From NCBI GenBank assembly GCA_002102825.1, contig DABJ01000021.1, forward strand, positions 61,971 through 67,378: a stretch of 5,408 bases of DNA, read 5' to 3'. How positions within the stretch are numbered: the first letter of the stretch is position 1; each line of letters starts with the position of its first letter. The DNA comes from Candidatus Gastranaerophilales bacterium HUM_12 (GTDB taxonomy: Bacteria > Cyanobacteriota > Vampirovibrionia > Gastranaerophilales > Gastranaerophilaceae). Shown here piece by piece: positions 1 through 5,369 of this stretch. The position numbers and the translations under genes are program-made. Below the pieces are notes generated by a model. The model saw only the letters and a program-made list of their open reading frames with translations. It was not told where the DNA came from and did not search any database.

Positions 1-1
1 A

Positions 2-112
2 ACTTATGATGGAGAAAATGCTGATAATGTAATTTTAAATCTAGCAAGTGGTAAAACTTTAATTACGTTTAATGAACAAACATCAAACGATAAAGAAAGG
101 AAAGGAATGTAA
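2..112 (+). CDS. C-terminal end of an unidentified protein (partial)
   Basis: An open frame enters at base 2 and runs 36 codons to a TAA at 110-112, ending ...SNDKERKGM. I do not recognise the family. The visible part has a short stretch of alternating hydrophobic residues (NVILNLASGKTLITF, about residues 9-23), then a polar, charged tail, as is common at the end of a small soluble domain. The case for coding rests on its position: two bases after its stop lies an ATG (115) with a well-placed AAGGA (102-106) inside the last codons. This is the usual arrangement of translationally coupled genes. It is on the plus strand, opposite to leuC. The start and most of the gene lie outside the window. 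Confidence 0.5.
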   Translation, partial: TYDGENADNVILNLASGKTLITFNEQTSNDKERKGM

Positions 113-114
113 TA

Positions 115-186
115 ATGGGATTATTTGACAAAATAAAAAATGTTTTTAATTATTTGTCAGAAATGTATCCGTTAATTGCCGAATAA
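115..186 (+). pseudogene. 5' stub of a truncated gene, or a 23-residue small ORF
   Basis: The ORF starts at ATG 115 with AAGGA at 102-106 (8-base spacing), two bases after the preceding stop. It reads MGLFDKIKNVFN and continues to a TAA at 184-186, 23 residues in all. The beginning MGLFDKIK is a common N-terminus of longer cytoplasmic bacterial proteins, so a full gene may once have started here. The last 37 bases lie antisense to the end of leuC, whose own C-terminus looks normal. I infer that a longer gene was cut when leuC DNA became joined at about 140-150. A genuine small amphipathic peptide, or an assembly join at this point, are the alternatives. No function is assigned. Confidence 0.4.
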
Positions 187-1391
187 GCTGCTACATAAGG
201 TGATGACAAATAGATATAACCTTTTGTATTTCCTAAACGTCCTTGGAAATTTCTATTTTGTGTCGATAGGCAAACCTCATTATCTGCAAGAATACCGGCA
301 TGAATTCCTACACATGGTCCGCACCCCGGAGGTAAAATAGTTGCATTCGCATCAATAAATGTTTCAAGTAATCCTTCTTTAAGGGCTTGTTTGTAAATAT
401 CTCGAGATGCCGGGCAAATTAGCATTCTAACACCATCATGAACTTTTTTACCCTTTAAAATATTTGCAACCGTTCTCATGTCTTCAATTCTTCCGTTTGT
501 ACAAGTTCCAACATAAACTTGGTTAACTTTTACATCATTTAAATCTTTTGCAAGTTTTGTATTGTCAACTGTGTGCGGACAAGATACGGTGTGTTCAATA
601 GTTGAAGCATCTATTTCAATAATCCTTTCATAAATAGCATCTATATCCGGTTTAATTTCTTTGAATTTATCTCCTCTTCCTCGAGATTTTAAATATTCTT
701 TCGTTTTTTCATCTGGAACAAAAAGCCCACATTTAGCACCAGCTTCGACAGCCATATTAGCGAGAGTAAAACGTTCTGCCATACACATATTGTCGATTGT
801 ATCTCCACAGAATTCTAAAGCTTTGTAAGTAGCGCCATCTGCACCAATCATACCAATCAAGTGAAGCATCAAATCTTTAGAGCAAATTCCGTCTTTGAAT
901 TTCCCGTTAACAACGATTTTGAATGTTTGTGGAACTTTGAGCCATGTTTTGCCTAAAGCCATTGCAACCGCAACATCAGTTGAGCCCATGCCGGTTGCAA
1001 AAGCTCCTAATGCACCTGAGGTGCAAGTATGAGAATCGGCACCAACAAGGATTTCTGTAGGGTTTACAAAAGTTTCAACTAATCTTTGATGGCAAACTCC
1101 ACTTCCTACTTCTGATAATACAGCACCATAATCTCTTGCGAAATCTCTTAGAATGGTGTGCATGTTAGATAATTCTTTTTTCGGGCTAGGTGATGCGTGG
1201 TCAATGAAGAGAATTGTTCTTTCCGGATTGTTCAACTTGTCTTTACCCAGTTTTTTGAATTCTTGAACTGTAAGAGGGCCTGTACCATCTTGAACAGCGC
1301 AAACATCAACATTTGCAATAACTAGCTCTCCTGCTTTAACACTATGGTCAGTGTGGTTAGATATAATTTTTTCAACTAAAGTTTGTCCCAT
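150..1391 (-). CDS. leuC: 3-isopropylmalate dehydratase large subunit
   Basis: This is the large, catalytic, iron-sulfur subunit of isopropylmalate isomerase. With LeuD it interconverts 2- and 3-isopropylmalate in cytoplasmic leucine synthesis. The 413 residues fit the shorter LeuC2/archaeal-type branch better than the roughly 466-residue enterobacterial type. Visible aconitase-family motifs are QDGTGPL (34-40), GADSHTCTSGALGAF (117-131), GTCTNGR with Cys297, PPGCGPC with Cys357 and Cys360 (the three cluster ligands), and STQNRNFQGRLG (376-387) near the C-terminus. The ATG start is supported by GGGAG at 1400-1404, 8 bases upstream. The gene is complete and ends in TAA at 150-152. No leuD is visible; the expected downstream position is occupied by an opposing plus-strand ORF. 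This superfamily also includes homoaconitase, and substrate choice depends largely on the small subunit, so the exact substrate is less certain than the family. Confidence 0.9.
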   Translation of the reverse strand: MGQTLVEKIISNHTDHSVKAGELVIANVDVCAVQDGTGPLTVQEFKKLGKDKLNNPERTILFIDHASPSPKKELSNMHTILRDFARDYGAVLSEVGSGVCHQRLVETFVNPTEILVGADSHTCTSGALGAFATGMGSTDVAVAMALGKTWLKVPQTFKIVVNGKFKDGICSKDLMLHLIGMIGADGATYKALEFCGDTIDNMCMAERFTLANMAVEAGAKCGLFVPDEKTKEYLKSRGRGDKFKEIKPDIDAIYERIIEIDASTIEHTVSCPHTVDNTKLAKDLNDVKVNQVYVGTCTNGRIEDMRTVANILKGKKVHDGVRMLICPASRDIYKQALKEGLLETFIDANATILPPGCGPCVGIHAGILADNEVCLSTQNRNFQGRLGNTKGYIYLSSPYVAAYSAINGYISDK

Positions 1392-1416
1392 ATAATTTAC
1401 TCCCTATTCTCATTTA

Positions 1417-1425
1417 ATAATACCA
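1417..1425 (-). promoter_or_regulatory. possible extended -10 promoter of leuC
   Basis: Read on the minus strand, this is TGGTATTAT, an extended -10 (TG-N-TATTAT), about 26 bases upstream of the leuC ATG. It would give a short leader containing the GGGAG ribosome binding site. A second -10-like TATAAT lies at 1429-1434, but no good -35 stands at the right distance for either. The 65-base gap between the prepilin gene and leuC has no GC-rich terminator hairpin, so leuC could also be read through from the prepilin promoter. Confidence 0.35.
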
Positions 1426-1456
1426 CAAATTATAGGAGCTTTATTTATAATTAATT

Positions 1457-2158
1457 TTAAATTTTAATTGGATAGTCTTTAGGAAATTTCCAATTGTTAT
1501 CTTTTATCAATTTTGCGCAGCCGACAGATGGTAAATAGCGCATTCCCGTAGATTTTTTGCAGTTATTGCTATCTACAGGTTGAAATCCTTTATCTTTACC
1601 CTCTGTATTTATTTGGAAAACGAAATAGTCTTTTCCTGATACTACTTTTTGACTTTTAGTGCTATAGTCTTGAATATCTTTTATCGTTCCTGCTTTAGGG
1701 TAGAACATACAAACAAATTTCCCTATTTCTACATTCCCGCCTCCTTCATCTGTTCCGCATGACATTCCCGTACCATTGATGAACTCAACAGCAAAACCGT
1801 CATACCAAACACAGTATAAGTGGAAAGACTCTTTAAGAGTACTTGTTTTTATATATGGTTACAGGTATTTTTGAAACCACTCATAGTCTGAATTATTGGC
1901 TTCTACTGTTTGGTTCCCATCTGTTATGTCAACTTTTGTTTTGTGAGGCCAAGTCCAACCGTCCATGTCATCATAATCATATTCGGCTCTTTTTAAAGCT
2001 TGATTCATTATTGAGTAAAATTCCTTTAATTGTGTTTCAATCACGTATTTTCTGCAGTTCGACATTAACGTAGGTAATGTAAGTGCAGAAACTATTCCAA
2101 TTATTCCTAGTGTTATTAAAACCTCTGCCAATGTAAAACCTTTAACTCTATGTAGCAT
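1457..2158 (-). pseudogene. Type IV prepilin-like protein interrupted by one in-frame stop codon
   Basis: The N-terminus is a class III (prepilin) signal: a short basic leader MLHRVKG, then FTLAEVLITLGIIGIVSALT, with cleavage expected after Gly7 and the conserved Glu at +5 (Glu12). Start ATG 2158 is chosen because AAGGAG (2165-2170) sits 6 bases upstream; the longer frame starting at 2221 begins inside the promoter. The frame stops at TAA 1859-1861 after 99 residues (...DYEWFQKYL). The same frame then continues without a shift (PYIKTSTLKESFHLY...) for 133 more codons to the TAA at 1457-1459. The whole is 233 codons, a usual length for such pilins. One base change, for example from AAA (Lys), would explain the stop. 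The intact protein would be a membrane-anchored pilus or type II secretion-like pseudopilin with a Cys-containing C-terminal domain. As it stands, only the membrane helix and the start of the head domain would be made. Confidence 0.85.
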
Positions 2159-2170
2159 AATGTTCTCCTT

Positions 2171-2196
2171 GTTATATAGTCTATAGATTATATAAC
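2171..2196. promoter_or_regulatory. 26-bp palindrome at the prepilin transcription start (candidate operator)
   Basis: The arms GTTATATAGTC (2171-2181) and GATTATATAAC (2186-2196) flank TATA and match at 10 of 11 positions. The palindrome covers the predicted start and first bases of the prepilin mRNA and directly abuts its AAGGAG. Its position suits a repressor site. The adjacent XRE-family regulator is the obvious candidate binder. In RNA it could also fold as a hairpin next to the ribosome binding site. Confidence 0.55.
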
Positions 2197-2200
2197 ATGA

Positions 2201-2229
2201 ATAATAGGCTATTGAAAACATAAAGTCAA
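2201..2229 (-). promoter_or_regulatory. sigma70-type promoter of the prepilin gene
   Basis: On the minus strand, TTGACT (2224-2229) and TATTAT (2201-2206) are separated by exactly 17 bases. Transcription would start near 2194, leaving a leader of about 36 bases before the ATG at 2158. It overlaps the promoter proposed for the divergent regulator gene, so RNA polymerase probably cannot occupy both at once. Confidence 0.7.
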
Positions 2230-2240
2230 GATTATAAATT
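2212..2240 (+). promoter_or_regulatory. possible promoter of the XRE regulator giving a leaderless mRNA
   Basis: TTGAAA (2212-2217) and TAAATT (2235-2240) are separated by 17 bases; TATAAA at 2233-2238 is an alternative -10. Either places the transcription start at or within a few bases of the ATG at 2247. The -10 is weak (4 of 6 consensus positions), so this is a tentative call. Confidence 0.4.
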
Positions 2241-2251
2241 TAGTCTATGGA
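2241..2251 (+). promoter_or_regulatory. second, partial copy of the palindrome core over the regulator start codon
   Basis: TAGTCTATGGA here matches TAGTCTATAGA at 2177-2187 inside the 26-bp palindrome at 10 of 11 positions. It overlaps the predicted transcription start and ATG of the XRE gene. A regulator bound here would block its own expression, so this is a candidate autoregulatory site. The repeat is short and AT-rich, and chance is possible. Confidence 0.35.
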
Positions 2252-2471
2252 CGATAAAGAATTATTGGTCGTTTTTGGCTTAAATTTAAAATATGAACGT
2301 TTAAAACATAAATTTTCTCAAGAAAAAGTTGCTGGAGAATTGAATTTTAGTACTTCTTATGTTTCCAATGTTGAAAGTGGCAAGCATAATCAAGTTTCAT
2401 TAATCAACGCATACAAATTTGCAAAGTTTTACAAAAAATCCTTGGATTATTTACTAACCGAAAAAAGTTAA
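2247..2471 (+). CDS. Small XRE/Cro-type helix-turn-helix regulator
   Basis: This 74-residue protein is almost entirely one Cro/C1-type DNA-binding domain. The domain begins around residue 11 (GLNLKYERLKHKFSQEKVAG). The helix-turn-helix spans about residues 24-46, with SQEKVAGELNFS as the first helix and turn, then YVSNVESGK, the typical recognition helix and its Glu-x-Gly-Lys end. It closes with the usual later helices (INAYKFAKFYKKSLDYLL). There is no sensor or dimerisation domain, so it probably acts as a Cro-like dimer. An in-frame TAG at 2241-2243 prevents an upstream start, so ATG 2247 is the likely start. There is no Shine-Dalgarno sequence before it. It is divergent from the prepilin gene and shares the control region with it. 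Regulation of that gene and of itself is inferred from the layout. Its target is unproven. Confidence 0.85.
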   Translation: MDDKELLVVFGLNLKYERLKHKFSQEKVAGELNFSTSYVSNVESGKHNQVSLINAYKFAKFYKKSLDYLLTEKS

Positions 2472-2499
2472 AATTCGTTAATATCTCTTAGTCTCACTC

Positions 2500-2528
2500 T
2501 TGACGTGACGTATTGTTTATTATATATT
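2500..2528 (+). promoter_or_regulatory. strong sigma70-type promoter for rpsE-rpmD-rplO-secY
   Basis: TTGACG (2500-2505) and TATATT (2523-2528) are separated by 17 bases, close to consensus. The start of transcription would be near 2535, giving a leader of about 134 bases before rpsE. A TGACG tandem (2501-2510) overlaps the -35. No terminator is seen between the XRE gene stop (2471) and this promoter. Confidence 0.7.
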
Positions 2529-2552
2529 TTCTTTGTCAGAAGTTAAAAGTTC

Positions 2553-2601
2553 GAATACGATTTCAAAATAGCTTTGAATAAGCTTGTGTTTTGGCGTATT
2601 C
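2553..2601 (+). promoter_or_regulatory. multi-tier hairpin in the rpsE leader (candidate ribosomal-protein leader)
   Basis: The outer stem GAATACG (2553-2559) pairs perfectly with CGTATTC (2595-2601). After a 3-base bulge, UCAAAA (2563-2568) pairs with UUUUGG (2589-2594), including one G-U pair. After an internal loop, AGCUU (2570-2574) pairs with AAGCU (2580-2584) around a UGAAU loop. That is 18 pairs in 49 bases, between the promoter and rpsE. A smaller hairpin follows at 2611-2629 (AAAGATT/AATCTTT). Ribosomal protein operons are often controlled by leaders of this kind. The ligand here is unknown. Confidence 0.5.
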
Positions 2602-2668
2602 AAAAATATAAAAGATTTATTCAATCTTTAAAAATGTTTAAAGCTAATTACAAGAAAGGTTAAAATCA

Positions 2669-3301
2669 ATGGAAAACAAAGAAGAATTAAATGTTACTGA
2701 AGCTGCAACAGAAGAAGTTAAGGCTGAAGAAACTAAAGAAGCTGTTGCTTCTGAAGAAAAACCTGCTAGAAGAAGAGGTCGTGGCAGAAAACAAAAAATC
2801 GAAACTACTGAAGAAAAACCTCAATCAGAATGGACTGAAAGAGTTGTTCAAATTAGCCGTGTAACTAAGGTTGTTAAAGGTGGTAAAAAATTAAGCTTCC
2901 GTGCAATCGTAATTGTTGGTAACCAAAAAGGACAAGTTGGTGTTGGTTGTGCTAAAGCTTCTGAAGTTATTATCGCTATCCAAAAAGCTATTGCTGATGG
3001 TAGAAAAAATCTTGTTACAGTTCCTATTTTCAAAACAACTATTCCTCACCCAATCACAGGAAGATCTGGTGCTGGTGAAGTTATGTTAAGACCTGCTTCA
3101 GAAGGTACAGGAATTATCGCCGGTGGTGCTGTTCGTTCAGTATTGGAACTTGCTGGTATTGAAAATATTCTTTCAAAATCTTTAGGCTCTAAATCACCTC
3201 TTAATGCTGCTAATGCTACAATTGCTGCTTTGAGATCTTTATCTCCATTCAGTGATGTTGCTAAAAAACGTGGCTTATCAATGGCTGAATTTTTAAACTA
3301 G
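2669..3301 (+). CDS. rpsE: 30S ribosomal protein S5 (uS5) with an N-terminal extension
   Basis: S5 is a small-subunit protein involved in decoding accuracy and mRNA entry. The conserved part begins around residue 54 (EWTERVVQISRVTKVVKGGKK). It carries the S5 N-terminal RNA-binding domain (about 55-120, with KLSFRAIVIVGNQKGQVGVG at 74-93) and the C-terminal domain with GTGIIAGGAVRSVLELAGI (146-164). The core reads closest to cyanobacterial S5. The total of 210 residues exceeds the usual 165-175 because of an extra stretch of about 50 residues: an acidic, Glu-rich part (1-31), a basic patch RRRGRGRKQK (34-43), then another acidic part. ATG 2669 has GAAAGG at 2654-2659. It is the first gene after the promoter at 2500-2528 and is followed by rpmD after 37 bases. 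The rplR gene normally upstream is absent. Confidence 0.96.
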   Translation: MENKEELNVTEAATEEVKAEETKEAVASEEKPARRRGRGRKQKIETTEEKPQSEWTERVVQISRVTKVVKGGKKLSFRAIVIVGNQKGQVGVGCAKASEVIIAIQKAIADGRKNLVTVPIFKTTIPHPITGRSGAGEVMLRPASEGTGIIAGGAVRSVLELAGIENILSKSLGSKSPLNAANATIAALRSLSPFSDVAKKRGLSMAEFLN

Positions 3302-3338
3302 TTTGACGTAAAACATTTAATTATAAGGAAATAAAATT

Positions 3339-3530
3339 ATGACAGATAAGAAAGCAAATTCAATAAAAATTAAACTTGTTAGAAGTTTAATCGGAACTCC
3401 TGAAGCTCAACGCAAAGTTGTTAGAGGTTTAGGTTTAACTAAAAAAGATCAAGTTGTTGAACACTTTGAATCAGCAACAATCATGGGTATGGTTAACAAA
3501 GTATCTCACCTAGTGGAGATTGTTAAGTAG
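3339..3530 (+). CDS. rpmD: 50S ribosomal protein L30 (uL30)
   Basis: This is a 63-residue large-subunit protein of the short bacterial L30 type. The conserved pattern is visible: IKIKLVRSLIGTPEAQRKVVRGLGL (9-33) followed by the second strand and helix with MGMVNKVSHLVEI (49-61). The core begins after a short lysine-containing N-terminus. The start has AAGGAA at 3325-3330, 8 bases upstream. It lies between rpsE and rplO, its standard place in the spc operon. As far as I recall, photosynthetic cyanobacteria lack L30, so its presence separates this organism from them. Confidence 0.93.
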   Translation: MTDKKANSIKIKLVRSLIGTPEAQRKVVRGLGLTKKDQVVEHFESATIMGMVNKVSHLVEIVK

Positions 3531-3579
3531 TTGCCATTAATAATATAATATTATACAGTACAAAGAAAGAGGAAATAAA

Positions 3580-4032
3580 ATGTCAAATATAACATTAGAA
3601 GATTTAAGACCTGCAGAAGGTTCTACATCTAAATCTAAAAGAGTAGGTAGAGGTCGTTCATCTGGTCATGGTAAAACATCTTGCCGTGGTCATAACGGTG
3701 AAGGTCAAAGATCAGGAAACTCTGCTAAAAGAGGTTTTGAAGGTGGTCAAATGCCAGCTTACAGAAGATTGCCAAAATTGAAAGGCTTCCAAGTTTATTC
3801 TAAACTTAACTATGCTCAAATCAATGTTGGCAGACTTGATGATTTGGTGGGTCTAAAAGAAATTTCTTTAGATTCATTGAAAGAAGTATTAACAATCCAC
3901 CCATCTTGCGTTGGTTTAAGAGTTTTGGGTAACGGTGAAATCAAATCATCTGTTACAGTTAAAGCTTCTTATGTTACTCCATCTGCAAAAGAAAAAATTG
4001 AAGCTGCTGGCGGAAAGGTTGAGTTAGTATAA
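3580..4032 (+). CDS. rplO: 50S ribosomal protein L15 (uL15)
   Basis: L15 assembles late into the large subunit and contacts 23S rRNA. The 150 residues are the usual length. The N-terminal half is the Gly/Arg/Lys-rich extended arm that penetrates rRNA: KRVGRGRSSGHGKTSCRGH (20-38), then the highly conserved GGQMPAYRRLPKLKGF (55-70). The C-terminal globular domain (about 75-150) ends with the L15 signature region LRVLGNGEIKSS...ASYVTPSAKEKIEAAGG (113-145). AGAGG at 3568-3572 supports the ATG. The TAA stop shares its last base with the ATG of secY (TAATG at 4030-4034), so translation of the two is probably coupled. Confidence 0.96.
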   Translation: MSNITLEDLRPAEGSTSKSKRVGRGRSSGHGKTSCRGHNGEGQRSGNSAKRGFEGGQMPAYRRLPKLKGFQVYSKLNYAQINVGRLDDLVGLKEISLDSLKEVLTIHPSCVGLRVLGNGEIKSSVTVKASYVTPSAKEKIEAAGGKVELV

Positions 4033-5369
4033 TGGCACAGGGTGTTAAAATGCCAACAACTGATGATTTGATGTCAATGTGGAATGCATCAGGTTTGAAA
4101 CAAAAGATTTTGTTCACATTCTTGATGATTGCTGTTTGGAGATTTGGAGTTCAAATGCCTTTGTATGGTATTAACAACCAAGTTTTCTCTAACATTGCTC
4201 AAGGGAATAATATCATAGGTTTCTTAGATTTGTTCTCTGGTGGTGCGTTAGGTAAAGTTTCAATTTTGGCTTTGGGTATCGGACCGTTTATCACTTCATC
4301 AATCATTGTTCAACTTGTTTCTGTTGTTATTCCGTCTTTGGAAAAACTCCAAAAGGAAGAAGGCGAAGCAGGTAGAAGAAAATTATCACAGTACACAAGA
4401 TTATTTACTGTTGTACTTGGTATTTTTCAATCATTTATTTTCATGTTGTACTTGCACCACTTACCGGGGGCTATAATGTCAACAGTTAGTCCTGTTGCAT
4501 TTTATGCAAGTTCAGTATGTGTATTGACAGCAGGCGCTGTTCTTGTAATGTGGATTTCTGAATTGATTACTGAAAACGGAATTGGTAATGGTGGTTCACT
4601 AATTATCTTCTGTGGTATCTTATCAGGTATTCCGATTTATGCATCAAGAACGATGCAGCTTGTAAAATCAAGTTCTCAAATGCAAATTGGACTTATGGTT
4701 TTACTTGCTATCTTTTTCCTTGCAATGATTTTGATTGTAATTATGCAGGAAGCTGTTAGAAAGGTTATTATTGTAAATCCAAAAAGACAAATCGGTAACA
4801 AAGTTTACGGAGGTATGAATTCATTCATTCCGTTTAAACTTAACCCGGGGGGTGTAATGCCGATTATCTTCGCTATTGCTATTTTGTTGTTCCCATCAAC
4901 AATTTTGGCTTTAGTCGGACAAGCAAACTTCAAATCAATGGCAGTTAAAAATTTTGTCATGACTTTGAATCAATATTTAAGCCCGAACGGAATTACATAT
5001 TATCTTTTATATGTGGCATTGATTATTGCGTTGACATTCTTCTATGCATCAATTATGCCAAATATGCAGCCAAAAGATATTGCTGACAATCTAAAGAAAT
5101 ATGGTTCATCAATTCCTGGTATCAAACCTGGAAGACCGACAGCTGAAGCTTTGGATAAGATTTTATCTAAGACAACATTTATCGGTGCGTTGGGATTGGG
5201 TATCATTGCACTTGTTCCATCATTTGCAAGTTACGCAACTCACATTGAAACACTTCAGGGTATAGGTGCTACATCTTTAATCATCATGGTTGGTGTTGCA
5301 TTAGATTTGATTAATCAGGTAAGAACTCACTTGCTTGCAAGAAATTATGAATCATTTTTGAAAGAGTAA
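4032..5369 (+). CDS. secY: Protein translocase channel subunit SecY
   Basis: SecY forms the protein-conducting channel of the Sec translocon in the inner membrane, with SecE and SecG, and is used by SecA and ribosomes. The 445 residues fit the family (about 430-445) and show the ten expected hydrophobic segments. The first is around residues 26-43 and the last around 412-428. Both SecY signatures are present: FSGGALGKVSILALGIGPFI (68-87), covering the plug and the second helix, and WISELITENGIGNGGSLIIF (174-193) at helix 5. Cytoplasmic loops carry conserved Arg/Lys, for example EEGEAGRRKLSQYTR (109-123) and KPGRPTAEAL (365-374). The C-terminal tail ...LLARNYESFLKE is typical. The start overlaps the rplO stop by one base. 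The nearest SD-like sequence, GGAAAGG (4012-4018), is 13 bases away, so coupling with rplO probably matters. Confidence 0.97.
   Translation: MAQGVKMPTTDDLMSMWNASGLKQKILFTFLMIAVWRFGVQMPLYGINNQVFSNIAQGNNIIGFLDLFSGGALGKVSILALGIGPFITSSIIVQLVSVVIPSLEKLQKEEGEAGRRKLSQYTRLFTVVLGIFQSFIFMLYLHHLPGAIMSTVSPVAFYASSVCVLTAGAVLVMWISELITENGIGNGGSLIIFCGILSGIPIYASRTMQLVKSSSQMQIGLMVLLAIFFLAMILIVIMQEAVRKVIIVNPKRQIGNKVYGGMNSFIPFKLNPGGVMPIIFAIAILLFPSTILALVGQANFKSMAVKNFVMTLNQYLSPNGITYYLLYVALIIALTFFYASIMPNMQPKDIADNLKKYGSSIPGIKPGRPTAEALDKILSKTTFIGALGLGIIALVPSFASYATHIETLQGIGATSLIIMVGVALDLINQVRTHLLARNYESFLKE

Noticed and set aside
1457..1765. A separate 102-residue gene starting at ATG 1765
   Set aside because: It has no independent start: the same frame is open upstream to the TAA at 1859-1861 and continues the prepilin. 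It is the broken gene's second half.
1859..1861. UAA recoded as an amino acid
   Set aside because: TAA ends leuC, the XRE gene, rplO and secY in this window, so a general reassignment is not tenable.
1843..2073. Plus-strand 76-codon ORF
   Set aside because: It lies antisense to the prepilin gene, has no ribosome binding site and has no recognisable sequence pattern.
2159..2221. Longer prepilin start at 2221
   Set aside because: That ATG lies in the promoter spacer, upstream of the predicted transcription start, and would put extra residues before a standard prepilin leader. ATG 2158 has AAGGAG.
2611..2629. Rho-independent terminator before rpsE
   Set aside because: The 7-bp stem has a single G-C pair and is followed by A-rich sequence rather than a T run, so it is not a plus-strand terminator.
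2848..3033. Minus-strand 61-codon ORF
   Set aside because: It lies wholly antisense to the conserved core of rpsE and is a shadow.
3302..3307. TTGACG after rpsE as a -35 element
   Set aside because: No acceptable -10 lies 16-18 bases downstream; the rpmD ribosome binding site occupies that position.
3544..3555. Palindrome TATAATATTATA between rpmD and rplO as a promoter or operator
   Set aside because: It is AT-only in an AT-rich gap with no matching -35, inside a conserved co-transcribed cluster. Chance is the simpler explanation.
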